NCBI GenBank assembly: GCA_015350385.1
Contig: WNKI01000005.1
Location: forward strand, 1,894,664 to 1,958,663
Source of the DNA: Aculops lycopersici
Lineage: Eukaryota; Arthropoda; Arachnida; Trombidiformes; Eriophyidae
DNA length: 64,000 nucleotides
Reading direction: 5' to 3'
Shown here: positions 44,449-56,527 of the stretch, in pieces
Layout: each line of letters starts with the position of its first letter
Numbering within the stretch: position 1 is the first letter of the stretch
Made by a program: the position numbers and the translations under genes
Notes under the pieces: model-generated
What the model saw: only the letters and a program-made list of their open reading frames with translations
Told to the model about the DNA's origin: nothing
Database searches by the model: none

Positions 44449-44486
44449 GCTGCTCACTTGAGCCACCAGTTGTTCAAGTGAGCAGC
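44449..44486. repeat. Perfect 13-bp inverted repeat carrying two CAAGTGA words
   Basis: GCTGCTCACTTGA at 44449-44461 and its exact complement at 44474-44486, 12-base spacer. Each arm contains the E-box-like CACTTG core. Confidence 0.97.
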
Positions 44487-45043
44487 GCCTACAGTTTAGT
44501 GGCCAGAAGCTTAGGAGCTAAACTGTCGCCGGTTGCCAGTTTAAGAGGCAAATATTTTGACAGTTTCGTCTTTATCTCGATACTTTCTCACTTCGGCCAG
44601 TGGAACTTCAACTGGAAATTGAGCGACTCCTCTACTTCTTTTTAAATCCGCAATTGCGCTTTTCCCTCCGACCATCTAAGGAGCGAGTGAATTAGGCGGC
44701 TGCTGCTCACTTGGCGCCATTCACACAATCGGATTTGAATGGCATCGAGTGAGCGAGAGTATCATTCAATGGAAGAGGCAAAAACTGGAGCCGGGAAATC
44801 TGATCAGCGCCAATTTAGTTGAGCAGTGGTTTAGCTCTCTAGAGTTACTGGGGAGCAGGAGGAGGGAAGCAACAATTGGCGTGTGTGTTTGTTCAAGTTG
44901 TTGGTGCCATATGCTCTCTTGGTTCGCGGCTGCCCGTAGCTGGCTACTGTTGCTCAGTTGGCCACAATCGCCTAGTTTGCCGATGCTCTTTTGCGAGACC
45001 GGATGTCGCGCGCGCAGCCTATAGGCGAGCAGTCGCTTTATTC

Positions 45044-45081
45044 GGCGCAAATTGAACGCATTAGTCGTCCAAATTTGCGCC
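45044..45081. repeat. Perfect 10-bp inverted repeat, 18-base loop
   Basis: GGCGCAAATT at 45044-45053 and AATTTGCGCC at 45072-45081. Confidence 0.93.
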
Positions 45082-45483
45082 AAATGAGCAGCCGTCGGGT
45101 TTTGGTTTACTCGCTTGCATTAGAATGATTGTTGAATCAATTGAATCAAAACAACAACAACAACAACAATGACAACAACCACCGAGAAATCGATCACACA
45201 CACCGAAAACTAGTACTCAATTCGCGATGTCAACACAAAGTTTCGCACCATTACCGTCCCTCCAGTCCTCTAGTTTTGGTCCAGATTTCCTCCTAGTTTG
45301 CTCGCGTTGGTTAGCTGGCGACAAACAAGAGTGTCAATGTCGCTAGTGTTTGGTATTGGTATTGAGTTGGTGTGTCAAACTTTGTCCGCTTCTTTGGAGC
45401 GCACAACTAGAGTTGCGATTGTGACAAGAGAGCGGCAACAGTAACGTTGGCGACAATAGAACCAATCGATTGTTCAAGCATAC

Positions 45484-45515
45484 GGAATGGCTACCAAAAC
45501 GATGGTAGCCATTTC
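45484..45515. repeat. 12-bp hairpin, 8-base loop
   Basis: Arms 45484-45495 and 45504-45515 pair with one G-U type pair; the inner 10 bp (AATGGCTACC) are perfect. Confidence 0.93.
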
Positions 45516-45675
45516 AATATTTGCAATAGTTGCGTTAGTTCCAAGGGTCAGCCGCTTGATGGGCAAACGAAGCGGAAGAAGTCGCATCGAGCATATCGAG
45601 TTACCAACAGCAACAGCAACAGCAACAACAACGACAGCACCGATTCCTGCTCACTTGGCCGCCCATTCATTAGTT

Positions 45676-45711
45676 AACAGACGAGACATTAGCGCTAATG
45701 TCTCGTCTGTT
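45676..45711. repeat. 36-bp perfect palindrome
   Basis: 18-base arms with no spacer, centred on AGCGCT: the left arm reads AACAGACGAGACATTAGC and the right arm is its exact reverse complement. The longest perfect inverted repeat I found in the window. Confidence 0.99.
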
Positions 45712-47339
45712 GTTGTTGTTGTTAGCATTGAAGTTGTTATGTTTGTATACCAACGACAAGCCAGCAAACAGAATGTTGCGTTTCTGTTTCAATTTCTGTT
45801 TGCTTGCTGTTGCTCTAATTTTCTCGGTTAGTTTGTTTGCTTGCCTTAGTCTCTTTACATTCGTCAACTCGAACAACGATTAAAGAGAGGAGACTCGTCA
45901 CCAGACTTATAGGCGCCAATAAGGTAACTTGATACTGGGGTAATCGTTCGTCACAGAGCGAAAAGCGCAATCGATTTGATTGGCCGCTAAGGAGTTTTGA
46001 TTGAGTCAAATGATGTGTGCGGCTGCCGCTGGCCACTTTGCTTCACTACGATGAGCAGTCGGCGATCAGCGGAGCGTTAGTTTAGGTTGAGCAGTCAGTC
46101 CTCTCCTCTGTACTTGAACTCCAACCAATCGAATTAAAACCGCTTACTTTTTCAATGGGCAGCGCGGAAAGATGATCATCTACTTTGGTCCAGTTCACTG
46201 GCCAGAGGTTTCATATTTTTTTTTTCATTAATGGCTCAATTTTCTCGCCTCATTCGAACACATTTCCACACTGACGAGGGAACAAGGAATAGAGGTACAC
46301 AGGAAAACCACGAGCATTTGAGCTCATAAATTAGACTAAAGCAAGATGAAAACATCATTCTGGAATTGGCATTCAAACAAACCAAGTGAAGGGCAATTCT
46401 GAATAGGAAGTTGCTCTCTTGTTTGCCAGTTTGGTGGTGCTATGGTGACACATTCTTCTCGCCTCAGTGGCAATGCGGCAATTGTAACACGAGCTACCAT
46501 AGCTCAATGCCAGAAATAGAGAGAGAGAGAGAGAGGGGTTCTATGGGAGAGAGACCATAGAGCACGGAGAGGAAGGTGAGGAAGCCAACAAAAGGGCGAC
46601 GAACCGACGACAAATGTCAAAATATCGCGGCCAACTACGGCAATGAAAACTCCCGCTGCTTGTTTGTTGTGTTGGTGGTTGTGTTTTCTTTCTGTTGTGT
46701 TTCCTCGTTGCACTCTCACAATATTGTGTTTGTGTGCGTGTAAACTCCAATGGCAACAACTGCAGTCGCAGCAACAGGCAGCCACCACTAATAATGGCAT
46801 CAATTGGCGGCCGGGTAGGAATTTTGCTCCAGTTTGCTGGTTCGGTGTTAAACTACAGCAGCAGCAGCAGCAGCAGTAGCAACAAAAACATTAGCTGCTC
46901 ATTTAACTGACCATTCTAGAGACACAATGTACACATGCAGTTGACAATACAACAGTTTACAATATAACACCAATGCGTAGGCGCTGCCACAGAAGCGCCA
47001 GCAAGTCTGCTAACACTCGGCGTTGAATTGAATCCTCAGGTGGCTGCTGCTGTGGATGTTGTCGATGAACTAAATTGAATTCTCGACTTATAACCTTGAG
47101 CTCGAGGCTAGCGGCGAGAGAGAAACTGACCACCAGGCTAGCGGCTAACCTACAAATCCAATTCCAAACAATCCAATTCTAGTAGCCAAATTCGACGCCC
47201 ATTCAACTTGACACCTTTGCCACGTTAAACCTGAAAAGAATGCCACTGCTGCCGTTGCTCATACTTCAATCTCACCTCTTAACACGCTCGCCCGATTCTG
47301 ACAGACTTCCAGTCGCCGGGCCAACTGACTAAACTTAAC

Positions 47340-47402
47340 GCAAAGTTCAATATATAATATAATAGAACAGATATAATATAATATAATATAACACAATATA
47401 AT
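47340..47402. repeat. AT-rich (ATATA)n-like tract
   Basis: Degenerate ATATAAT repeat units. Confidence 0.85.
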
Positions 47403-50400
47403 GGAATCGAGTTGCCCATTGAGATCTCGGCTTAAGCCTCGGGCTCGAGTCGATGGCTCAATTGGCCAGTAAATTTGGAATTTAGTTTAGTTGATAATTC
47501 AATTGAATAGCTCTGATTGGATTAGCCTCACTCACTCAACTCAAAGTTTGCTCATAGATTTGGGTAGAGTTCAAGTCTCTCTCTCTCCTTGGCTCTCTTT
47601 TGCTCCAAATCTAGGCGATCGAAAGAGTGACAAGCGCGATTTTCGGTGTCCAAACAAAAAACATTTAGGAGAAATCCCATAGAAGATTTGCAGAAACTCA
47701 CAGCCACTTGGTAAAGCGCAAATTGAAGAATCACTCAATTGGTGATGCAAAGATTATAGACGATCATCAAAATGTGATGTGATCATCCACTTCCAATTCT
47801 TGGTATTGGTATTTCAAGACTAATACTTGGAATTAAAACCCCGAAACTAAAACGTAATCCTCCTCTAGTTCCCTGTTAGGCCAACAACTAAATGGCGACA
47901 CCAGAGCCGAGGATGATCCATATGGGAAATGATCCGATTAATGCGCAAAGTTTCGTCTACCTCACTACTGCTTGTGTGAAGTTGGTTAAGGCCAAAGTAG
48001 AAGAAGGCGGAGTAATAAAATAGTGAGCTGAGTTTAGTTAATCTTGGCTAAAGATTAGCATTGGATCAGGAGGTAATATAGTGATTTACACGTTGAGTGA
48101 ACTAACGACTGTTCTTACTTAGAAAAGGACAACACAATCAGCCCAAACAAGTCCACTTGCCCAGACCAAGATTTCAGATTACCTATCATTAACAAACGAT
48201 GATCATTTGGCTTAGGTTGGCAGTGGCAATGAACTTGGCTGGCGGTTCAAAATCTATCCAAGTAAATTAACGTAAATCTTGCGCAATCTCCGTGTCAGAA
48301 GTTTCAATTTGACAATTGGAAATCAACATTAAGATTGAATTAGAATCAGATTCGAAAATCCTAGACGACGACTCGTTGCTCGGGTTCATGTTTTTCCCTC
48401 TCTTAACTTGATCGCTTGCTCGTTAGCTGTTTTATGTGGCTCTCGGCAGTAGATTTTAATGATTATATCTTCACCTGGAATCAACACGACTCATAAGAAG
48501 ACCAAGGCGACGGCGAGAACCTCGACGACGAGTGGGGATGCCACTAAACACCATGTCTAGCCACAAGCCGCAAGCGAGAAGTCAGCCGGCTAGACTTTCT
48601 GACGGATGAATTTATGGACATGATGATGGCTCATCGTGTTCATGATCATCATGATAATTGACGATGCGATAATTGTGTTCGCCTCGTTAGTTGGTGTATA
48701 CTTTAGTTTGGGCTTTAGCTTCAACTCCAAATGCAGAAACGAGGGAAAAAATGCACTCAATGTTTTGGATGCTCATGACTGCATCTTCTCCTCCACCTCC
48801 CCATCTCCAGAGTTGGAAACTAGTATTAACTAAAACTACATCAACTATACAATGATAATCATGACGACAAACTAAGATGATTACGAGGATGATAATTTGA
48901 CTTGACTCTCGCTCCAAAAAGAGCAAGCACCAGTCCGTCAGAATCCTTATATAGATAAGATCTCGAAGCAGAGAACGCTCTTCGAATGTCAAACTATTGC
49001 AAATAAACGTTCATTTTCTAGCGAACTGTGAGTGATACGCCAAACTAATGTTGTTGTTGTTGTTGTAATACGAATGACAGATCAGCTGTTGCAGCTGCTG
49101 CACTCGGGTTTCTGGGTGATGCGGGACCGTGCCTATAAGAGGGCGTGCTCGACTGTTTATACGCTCTGAATTCAAAGCTCGGGATTCGCTGAACGAGTGG
49201 GAGTGTCTGATAGAGAGCAATTCCATGTTTGGCTTCAGAATTTGAATCGTGCCCAATAAGAGGGAGAACATTCTTGCGCTTGACGCGCCACACCGCGTTA
49301 ATGTCAGATAAATGGAAATTAAAATAAAGAGAGATCCCTCAAAATGACAGCAACTTTTGCCAAATTGACGAAGACTTTGCATTGCTTGAAATCAGCCACC
49401 AAGCAGCAAATTTACGTTTTCAGTGGAGATACCTTAGCTGATATATATATACGTATGCATATAAACGTACAAATACAAGTTCTTGTACAAGGATGAGGAG
49501 AGTCATCAGTAGTGGTATTGGTTTCGTGAGCATTAGAAAAACATGCACCGAGTTGGCTGGCAACGAGTCGTCGACGACCACGACGACTAATAGCAGGGAG
49601 CGGTATCAGCCAGAGAACGACGAGATGATAAGACCGTAGTGAGCAGTCATGGAAACTTCAGATCAGATGCTGGAACTGATTAGTCGTTTCTGTTTTTTCG
49701 AATATTCAGTCAGCTAGTCAGTGAGTTCTGGTTGGACACTCGAGCTCCGGAGACTTGGCAGAATTAAAAAGCGTGAAATTTAACTCTAGTGACACTATGA
49801 GAGCCAAAGTTTAAGCTGAAAATAGCCACCAGATTGGATGGGCGAGCGAGGATGTGGTTGTATAGTAGGAGTTGTTGTTGCTGTTGTTGTTGTTGTTGAG
49901 GTAGTAGTAGTGGTGACGGTTAAACTCGATGGACTCAATCTTCTGAGAGCGTTGAATTTGAATGGCCAACGGCAAATGAAGAATGGTAACTCAATTTCTC
50001 CTTGGAAGGCCATCCATCATTCTGTTTATCTTTGCCAGTCTCTCTCTCCCTCACTCTGGTTGGTGGTAGTGATAGAAAATTTGGCTAGTGCAAAGTCAAA
50101 TGGCAACCCCACCTTTTGCTCGGTACAAGTCGTCTTGGATTGAGTTGACTTTATTCTCCGTGGCGAGCATTCGTTGGTTCATTCATTGAGTATGTTCGAA
50201 CAGCTCAACATACTAAAAGCCGAAGGGCCAACAAGTCAATTAGCCCGAGAGGAAATAATAAATAAGCTCCCCTGTTGTCGTGGTCCCTGTTTATGTTGTC
50301 GTGCTTTGCCTTTTTGCCTCAACAACAACAACAACAACAGCAGCAGCAGTAAAAGTAGTAACTGAAATTGAGTTCCTAAAGCAAAAGAATTGGACTCTCC

Positions 50401-51221
50401 TTTCTATCGCTCGCTTGTCCGCTTCATTGGATCAACAAGTTTACATTTGGCGGCAAATTGGGCGAGTAATCTGAGGAGCATCTTCATTTAGTATTTCCAA
50501 CTTTGCTCTGCTCTCCCCAAGTTATAGTAATAGCTGAGGGGCAGCAAATAGCGGACATTGGCAAGATTAACCTGGCAGCAAACGAGGAGTAGGAGGAAGA
50601 AGCGAAAGAGACAACACAGAGTATGCAAAACCGCATTCCAGTCACCCGATCGACATGGTGACAGTTGTTTTCCGTTACTGTTTCCATTGCTACTCTTTGT
50701 ATCTGTTTATATCCATGTCCACGGTGGAGCCCAAACAACAAATACACAAATTTGCTAGCGGCGTACACCAGAGACAAGAGCAGCAGCAACAGCAACAACC
50801 AGGCGACAACAAGCGCTAGCCAATGGGAGCGCCCAAGTTTCGGACCGAAGCGCAAACTTTTTGAAGGGGAACAAAAAGAAAAGAAACCTATGGACTGGCC
50901 GCTTGGCTGGTGGTCAATTTGTGCCAATGTCTTTGGTTTGTTGATTTTTTGATTGAATTGAAAAGCTGTGGGACACTTTGAACAGAGACAATTCCCATCG
51001 CCTGTCAGCTTCAGGTATCCTTTTCCCTCTATTTGCCTCCGCAAATCCAAGACAAGAGACTCGAGTGATCGATCGGCTTCTCTATCCCTTCATGCCACAT
51101 GGAGGGAGGTTGCTCTTTTGGAAATAAATAGCAACTTCGAAGAGCGCTCGAAACACTCGACGACACCAACTTATTCGCGTGATAGACGCCGACAGACGCT
51201 ATAAAGTTTCTGGACACTGAG

Positions 51222-51235
51222 CCGCAAGCTTGCGG
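51222..51235. repeat. 14-bp perfect palindrome
   Basis: CCGCAAGCTTGCGG. Confidence 0.95.
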
Positions 51236-51281
51236 AAAGTCTCTCGCCAAGCCCAACTCTGTGAGATGATTGCAGTTGCTG

Positions 51282-51312
51282 ACAAGTTTAGTGCCAGTTG
51301 CACTAAACTTGT
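51282..51312. repeat. Perfect 13-bp hairpin, 5-base loop
   Basis: ACAAGTTTAGTGC, CAGTT, GCACTAAACTTGT. Confidence 0.97.
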
Positions 51313-53333
51313 GGCCAAGCGAGCGATCAATTGGAGTTGTGACAGTAAAGTGGCCGTCGTCGTCGTCGTCGCCGCCGCCGCCGCTGGTGCTGCGGTGGCG
51401 GCCGAATGAGTGGGGCTCACGAAATCCGAAACAATAGTGGGAACATTATGGTAATTTGAGCCGCAGGAGCAATCAAGTGACCTAATTGAGTGTGTAAATC
51501 TCGCCACTTTGAGCGAGCCAATTGTTTAGTTGGAGTTGTGGTTTTCTTTCGTCTCAGTTTCCTCCTTCACATACATTGGTATTTGCACCACTCCTATGGC
51601 AGCCAACAAAAAGTTACCGAGGACACTGCACTTTAGGGGAGCTGGCGACAAACTTGCGCGCGATGTTGCAAATTGCGGCCAAGCACTCGAGTTCTGTTGA
51701 AATCGATGGCCGCAAATCTCGCAGGTTGTTGTCGCTGAAGCTTTGTGCGTTGCCTTTGCAAAGATGAGCGCCAAAGTAGAAAATAAACTTAGATTTTGTG
51801 TGTTTTTCCATGTGGACACTAGTGGCCAATTTTAAACTGAAACTCAAACAGATTTGAGGCAAAGACGAGCGAGTTGTTGGGCTCAATGGAGAATCATTGA
51901 AGCAAACACGCAATTACCATGCCAAACTCGCCCATCACATTTGCGAGCTCGAGACACAGGAAAGTAGAATGCTCTTACCGTTCACTGAAACAGCAACCAC
52001 TTGCAGCGCCATGTAAACCATCCGGCGCGGCGACTTCTACGAACCATTCACACTTTCCACTGTTTAAACTGTTGGTTTTAGGCGCACACCTGATAAACAC
52101 AAACTAGCACACAATGCAGCCGAAGCCAATTGGCCAGCCGACTGACCAACTGAGCTCATGATTGTAACCTGAATGACCGACCACTACGACGACCACGACC
52201 ACGACAAAAAAGTGGCCAGCGAGTCTTTCACACTCGAACCAACAATTTGGCGAGGGAGTTTGTTGGTTGTGTGGTTGTTGCTGGCGTCTAGCTGGCCACT
52301 GAGTTTGTGGTTGTGGTTGTAGTTGTTTTCAATGCAATGTTTTGGCTATAATCTTCCGCTACATGCAATTGTTGTGTGCTTCGGCTCGTCATCTTTTCGT
52401 CGCCTGTTGCTCGCTCCTCTAGTTCCCTGATGCCGCTGCTCTTTTTAGCAATCGTTGATGTGACCACAATTCAACAAGCGCTCACCTGCCTGTTGGTTGC
52501 TCTTCCTCTTTGTGCTCGCAATCATCACTTTGCAGCGACGGGCGCCTATAAAGGATAAAACTCCGCTCTAAGCCAGGAGAGCGGTTGCGCCACTGCCTTT
52601 GAGTTTGCACACCTACCTACCTACCAGCCAACGAGCAGCAACAAGAACAAGCAAAACCAACAGCACGAAACAGACGAGCAGTCGATTGAGCCGGTGGTCA
52701 ATCTCATTGTGGTGTGATGAGTGCCCCAGACACTGACACTGACACTGACACCGCTGCCGGGCCGGCGGAAACTCCGCCCATTTTCACCTGGTAATTAGCA
52801 TTGGTGTCTGCGGCGTTGGTGTTGCTATTAGTGCGTGCTATTTGTGTTCGCTGGTTATTTGTGGTTCGCTGGTTTGTCGTCGAAAAGCAAGAAGCGAACG
52901 GAAGTTTGAGCTGACTGCTCACTTACAGTGGCGCCGACTAGCGGCTCTGGCTCACTCCAACTCGCAACTGATTATTATGACAAATAAAATTTTTCCATCG
53001 CCAATCAAAGAGCGAGTTGCGAGCGCCAACCGGAATTTGCTATCGCCAGAACGAAGCGATGGTTTTGCCACTGCTGCTGCTGCTGATGCATTCGAGTTAA
53101 CTAAATCTTTCCTCCTTGCTTATCTACATTTAAACATTCAGTTAAAGGGTATAACAACAATAACAACAAATCCCAAAAGTCGGCGGCCATTTTTGGCCCA
53201 TTTGGCTGGAGTAAGTTCTTAACTTGGAGCCACTAGAAGATGGAAGCAAAACTCAAATATCCGTCGCCTTTGGCCAGATCTCGAATCGATTGTGATCAGC
53301 TGGAATCAACGAGTTCTACTCTCTCGCCTTTGG

Positions 53334-53376
53334 AATCATCGATTCTTTTGCTAAAGCTAGCAAAAGAACGATGGTT
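53334..53376. repeat. 19-bp hairpin with one bulge
   Basis: The inner 11 bp TTCTTTTGCTA / TAGCAAAAGAA around AAGC are perfect. After a one-base bulge at 53342, eight more pairs follow, one of them G-U type. Confidence 0.93.
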
Positions 53377-55962
53377 GCTGGTTAAGTGAAGCGGATGTTT
53401 GAAATTACTTTTTTATTCACTATTATGCAATAAGTTTACTGCGTTTACAATTGGCGAAGAGGCGCTATGCGCTTATCGTTATTTTGGTGCGCATAGCATA
53501 GCTGCACTAAGGAGGAGATGAAGAAGGAGTGAGTCACCTAGCGACGCGCTGCGTAAAAGTTGTATGCACTAAGGAGCAAGGTGACAATTTATATTATTAT
53601 GATACTTGACAACAAACTCAGACTTATTATCCATATACTCTCCCTCCAATTTTAGACTCACCAACTTAAACCCCAACTTCAGCCTCCGAGACGATCAAAG
53701 ATTTCCGCTCGCCCGCTCGCTCTCACTCACCTCGCATAAGATTGCGCATAAATTTCCGGTCCCACAGACGAGCGACATCTATGCAAATGCCAAGCGACCA
53801 TTCGAACTTTAGAACTTGAAAACTTTCATCTCAAGTGGAAGTCTCTCCCTGTCTCGCTTTCGCGTGTAACGGGAACTTTGGGTTTAGTGGCGGCTAGAAA
53901 TGAGCCAATGCAGCGATAAATTCTCCATTCCCAATTCCTGGAAAGAGAAACTGATCTGCAACAACTGGGGAGAATTCTAATGAAGCCAAAAGGGCAGTGA
54001 GGCGGCAGCTTGAGGGCCGATGGGGCAACGAGAAAAAAACAAAACAAGAAGCGACTCAACCAGAAGTTAGTTTGTTTCCTCAGCGTCTCGGTTTCGGTGG
54101 CCTTATAAAGGGGATTTCCTCCTGGTCTTTGGTTTTAAAGCCAAAGCTCGGAGTAGAAATGGAAATGGAAATAGAAACGACTGGTGGCAGTTTAAAGTGT
54201 CGTTAGTGTTGTTGGTGTGTGGCGATTGAGTTTGATAGATGAACTTTGGAGTTGGTCGAATCTTCTACGGCTACTTCTCCAGCCCCCACTAGCAACGCCA
54301 CCAGAACCCGAAGCCGAACCAAAACCAACACCACCACCACCACTACTACTAACAACAACTTGCTCCGCTCGACTGGCACTAGTGCCACTTTTCAACTTGG
54401 TTTGTTTTGAAATAACCGTTAAACTGGATCATCGATTCCGGTTCCGCTGAAGCACAACTCTAGAGTTTAAAGTTTTGCAACTCCAACTCTAACACGCGGA
54501 TCTCATTTGATGGCTCCGTTGGAGCGTGTAATCCGCTACAGTTTTTGAATCGCCGTCTAGATTGTGTGGCGATCGACCCGACTCCACTCGACTCGACTCG
54601 GCGAGAAAGTGAGTGTAAGTGACGAGAAAAGGGTGGCGAGGTCCAGCAATATAAGGGGTTATTTGAGGAGCGACCACCTGTTTTGTTTACTTGCGACCTG
54701 AAACATGGGAATCACTGCCGAATAGCACACACCTCACAAACTGACAACGACAGTGACTAACTAGAGGGGCAGCGGAGGCCGGCCACCTTTTTTGTCGTCA
54801 CCATTGAAAGGTAAGCTCATCGCTGACGAGCAAATGACAGCCGTCAGTGGTCATCAGATGGACGACGCTGGAGTTGAAGTTGGTTTTGGTTGAAGTTAAT
54901 GTAAAGTTGCAACAATCTCAAGGGACGAGTCGGTGAGTGGTAAAGTTTGTATCATCGCTTTACTCGTTTGCATATTATTATATTATATTATATTATACTG
55001 TAGCTCGTCCGCCGCAAGTGGCGCCATCGTGTCGCGCGCGCTACCATTGCCGCCTCAGGTGAGTGGTGGTTGTGGTGGCGATATCGTATGTCAGTTGTTG
55101 CTGTTGGCGGCGCAAATTTGCAGAACAAACAAACAAACGAACAAACCTCCGGCGACTCGCTCCACTGGTTGACCGAGCGACTGACTTTAGTCAGTCCCTT
55201 TTTATGCCCACAAAAGCCCACAGTCTTGAAGCCAAACAGACAGATAGACAGAGGGTAAGGATGGACGAGAGCGAGAGAGAGAGGGAGATGACACGACAAC
55301 TATCATTAGATGGTGGGCGTGTCAATTACAACCGACCAAACGGCGGATGGTCGGTGGTGGCTGATATGAACTAACAGTGAGCTTCGCTTGAATTCTCTGT
55401 TATTTTTCAATGGCGCCGACGCGAATAATTTGCTGGTGGCTGACTTACCTGCTTTACACCGACAAGATACACCGACGATCACAATGACTAATCCAGAGAA
55501 AACATGCGAGTCAAGTGAAGTTAACATCAACTTGACTGTGCAGGTGGACAAACCAAACTACCGAGCAACCAAGGAGTAAGCGACACTTTGCAAATTTTGG
55601 GCCCCTTTGAAGTTTTCTGTGGTCTTGTCTTGTCGCGTCTATTACTGTGGCGATTGCAATGAATGGACACTGGAAGGAGAAGTACAAGTTGAGGCAGTAG
55701 CGGCGGCGGCGGCGGCAACCTTGTACTTGACACCAAGTGAATCAAAGTTGGCGCCGCCGCCGTCGCCGCCACCGGCAACTAGTTGACGCCATGAAGTCGC
55801 CGTGAAGTTGTCGCCTTAAGTGAGGACACGACGACTTTATGGTCGCGCGACATGTGAATTTAGTAGCAGAAGTGGCCTCGGTGGTTGTAGGCCAGACAGA
55901 CAGACAGAGAGGGAAAATGGGAAAATTGCACATTGTTTCCAGTCGCTGTGTTCGTGTTGCCC

Positions 55963-56024
55963 TTGTTGTTGTTGTTGTTGTTGTTGTTGTTGGCGGTGGT
56001 GGTGGTGGTGGTGGTGTTGTTGGA
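55963..56024. repeat. (TTG)n-(GGT)n compound microsatellite
   Basis: About 62 bases. Confidence 0.93.
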
Positions 56025-56459
56025 GCACTACCATCGACGTCGAGGAACAGGCTCTGTGGTAATGATGGCAGCGGATGACGCAACTGGACATATAGAGTTT
56101 GCCTGAGCGAGAGGGAGAAAGAGCAACTTCCAGGTGCAAGTTGGCCACGCGCTTCGCCCGCTCGCCGTCAAGTTACCTGTGGAGACGAGCGACCAGCGAA
56201 CAATAGAAATTATGATTCGTAAAGTAGTTTTGTGGTTGCATCTTGCTCCAACCAGTAGACCACCTTGAGTTTTCTCCCCTAGTTCTGCCTCGTAGTCTCT
56301 CCTGGCAGCGAGCGGACAAGCACAACAGGTTGCTGGCTCCTCGACTTGAAGATCACGACTTGAAATTTGAAACTCTCGCGAAATCTGGACGCTGAGTTTT
56401 GTATTGGAGAAAAAGAATTTGCCCAGGTAGTGGTGGCAAAATGATTATGACTATTGTGA

Positions 56460-56527
56460 TTGTTGCGTATTAGTGCAGCCCAGCAGCTGGAACAACCGCG
56501 AGAGTTGGCGCGCCAACTACGCAACAA
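56460..56527. repeat. Nested inverted repeats
   Basis: Outer 10-bp arms TTGTTGCGTA (56460-56469) and TACGCAACAA (56518-56527) enclose a 16-bp perfect palindrome AGTTGGCGCGCCAACT at 56503-56518, overlapping by one base. Confidence 0.95.

Noticed and set aside
49011..49382. 123-codon minus frame near 49 kb
   Set aside because: Unremarkable sequence with an Asn run from a GTT tract; no domain recognised.
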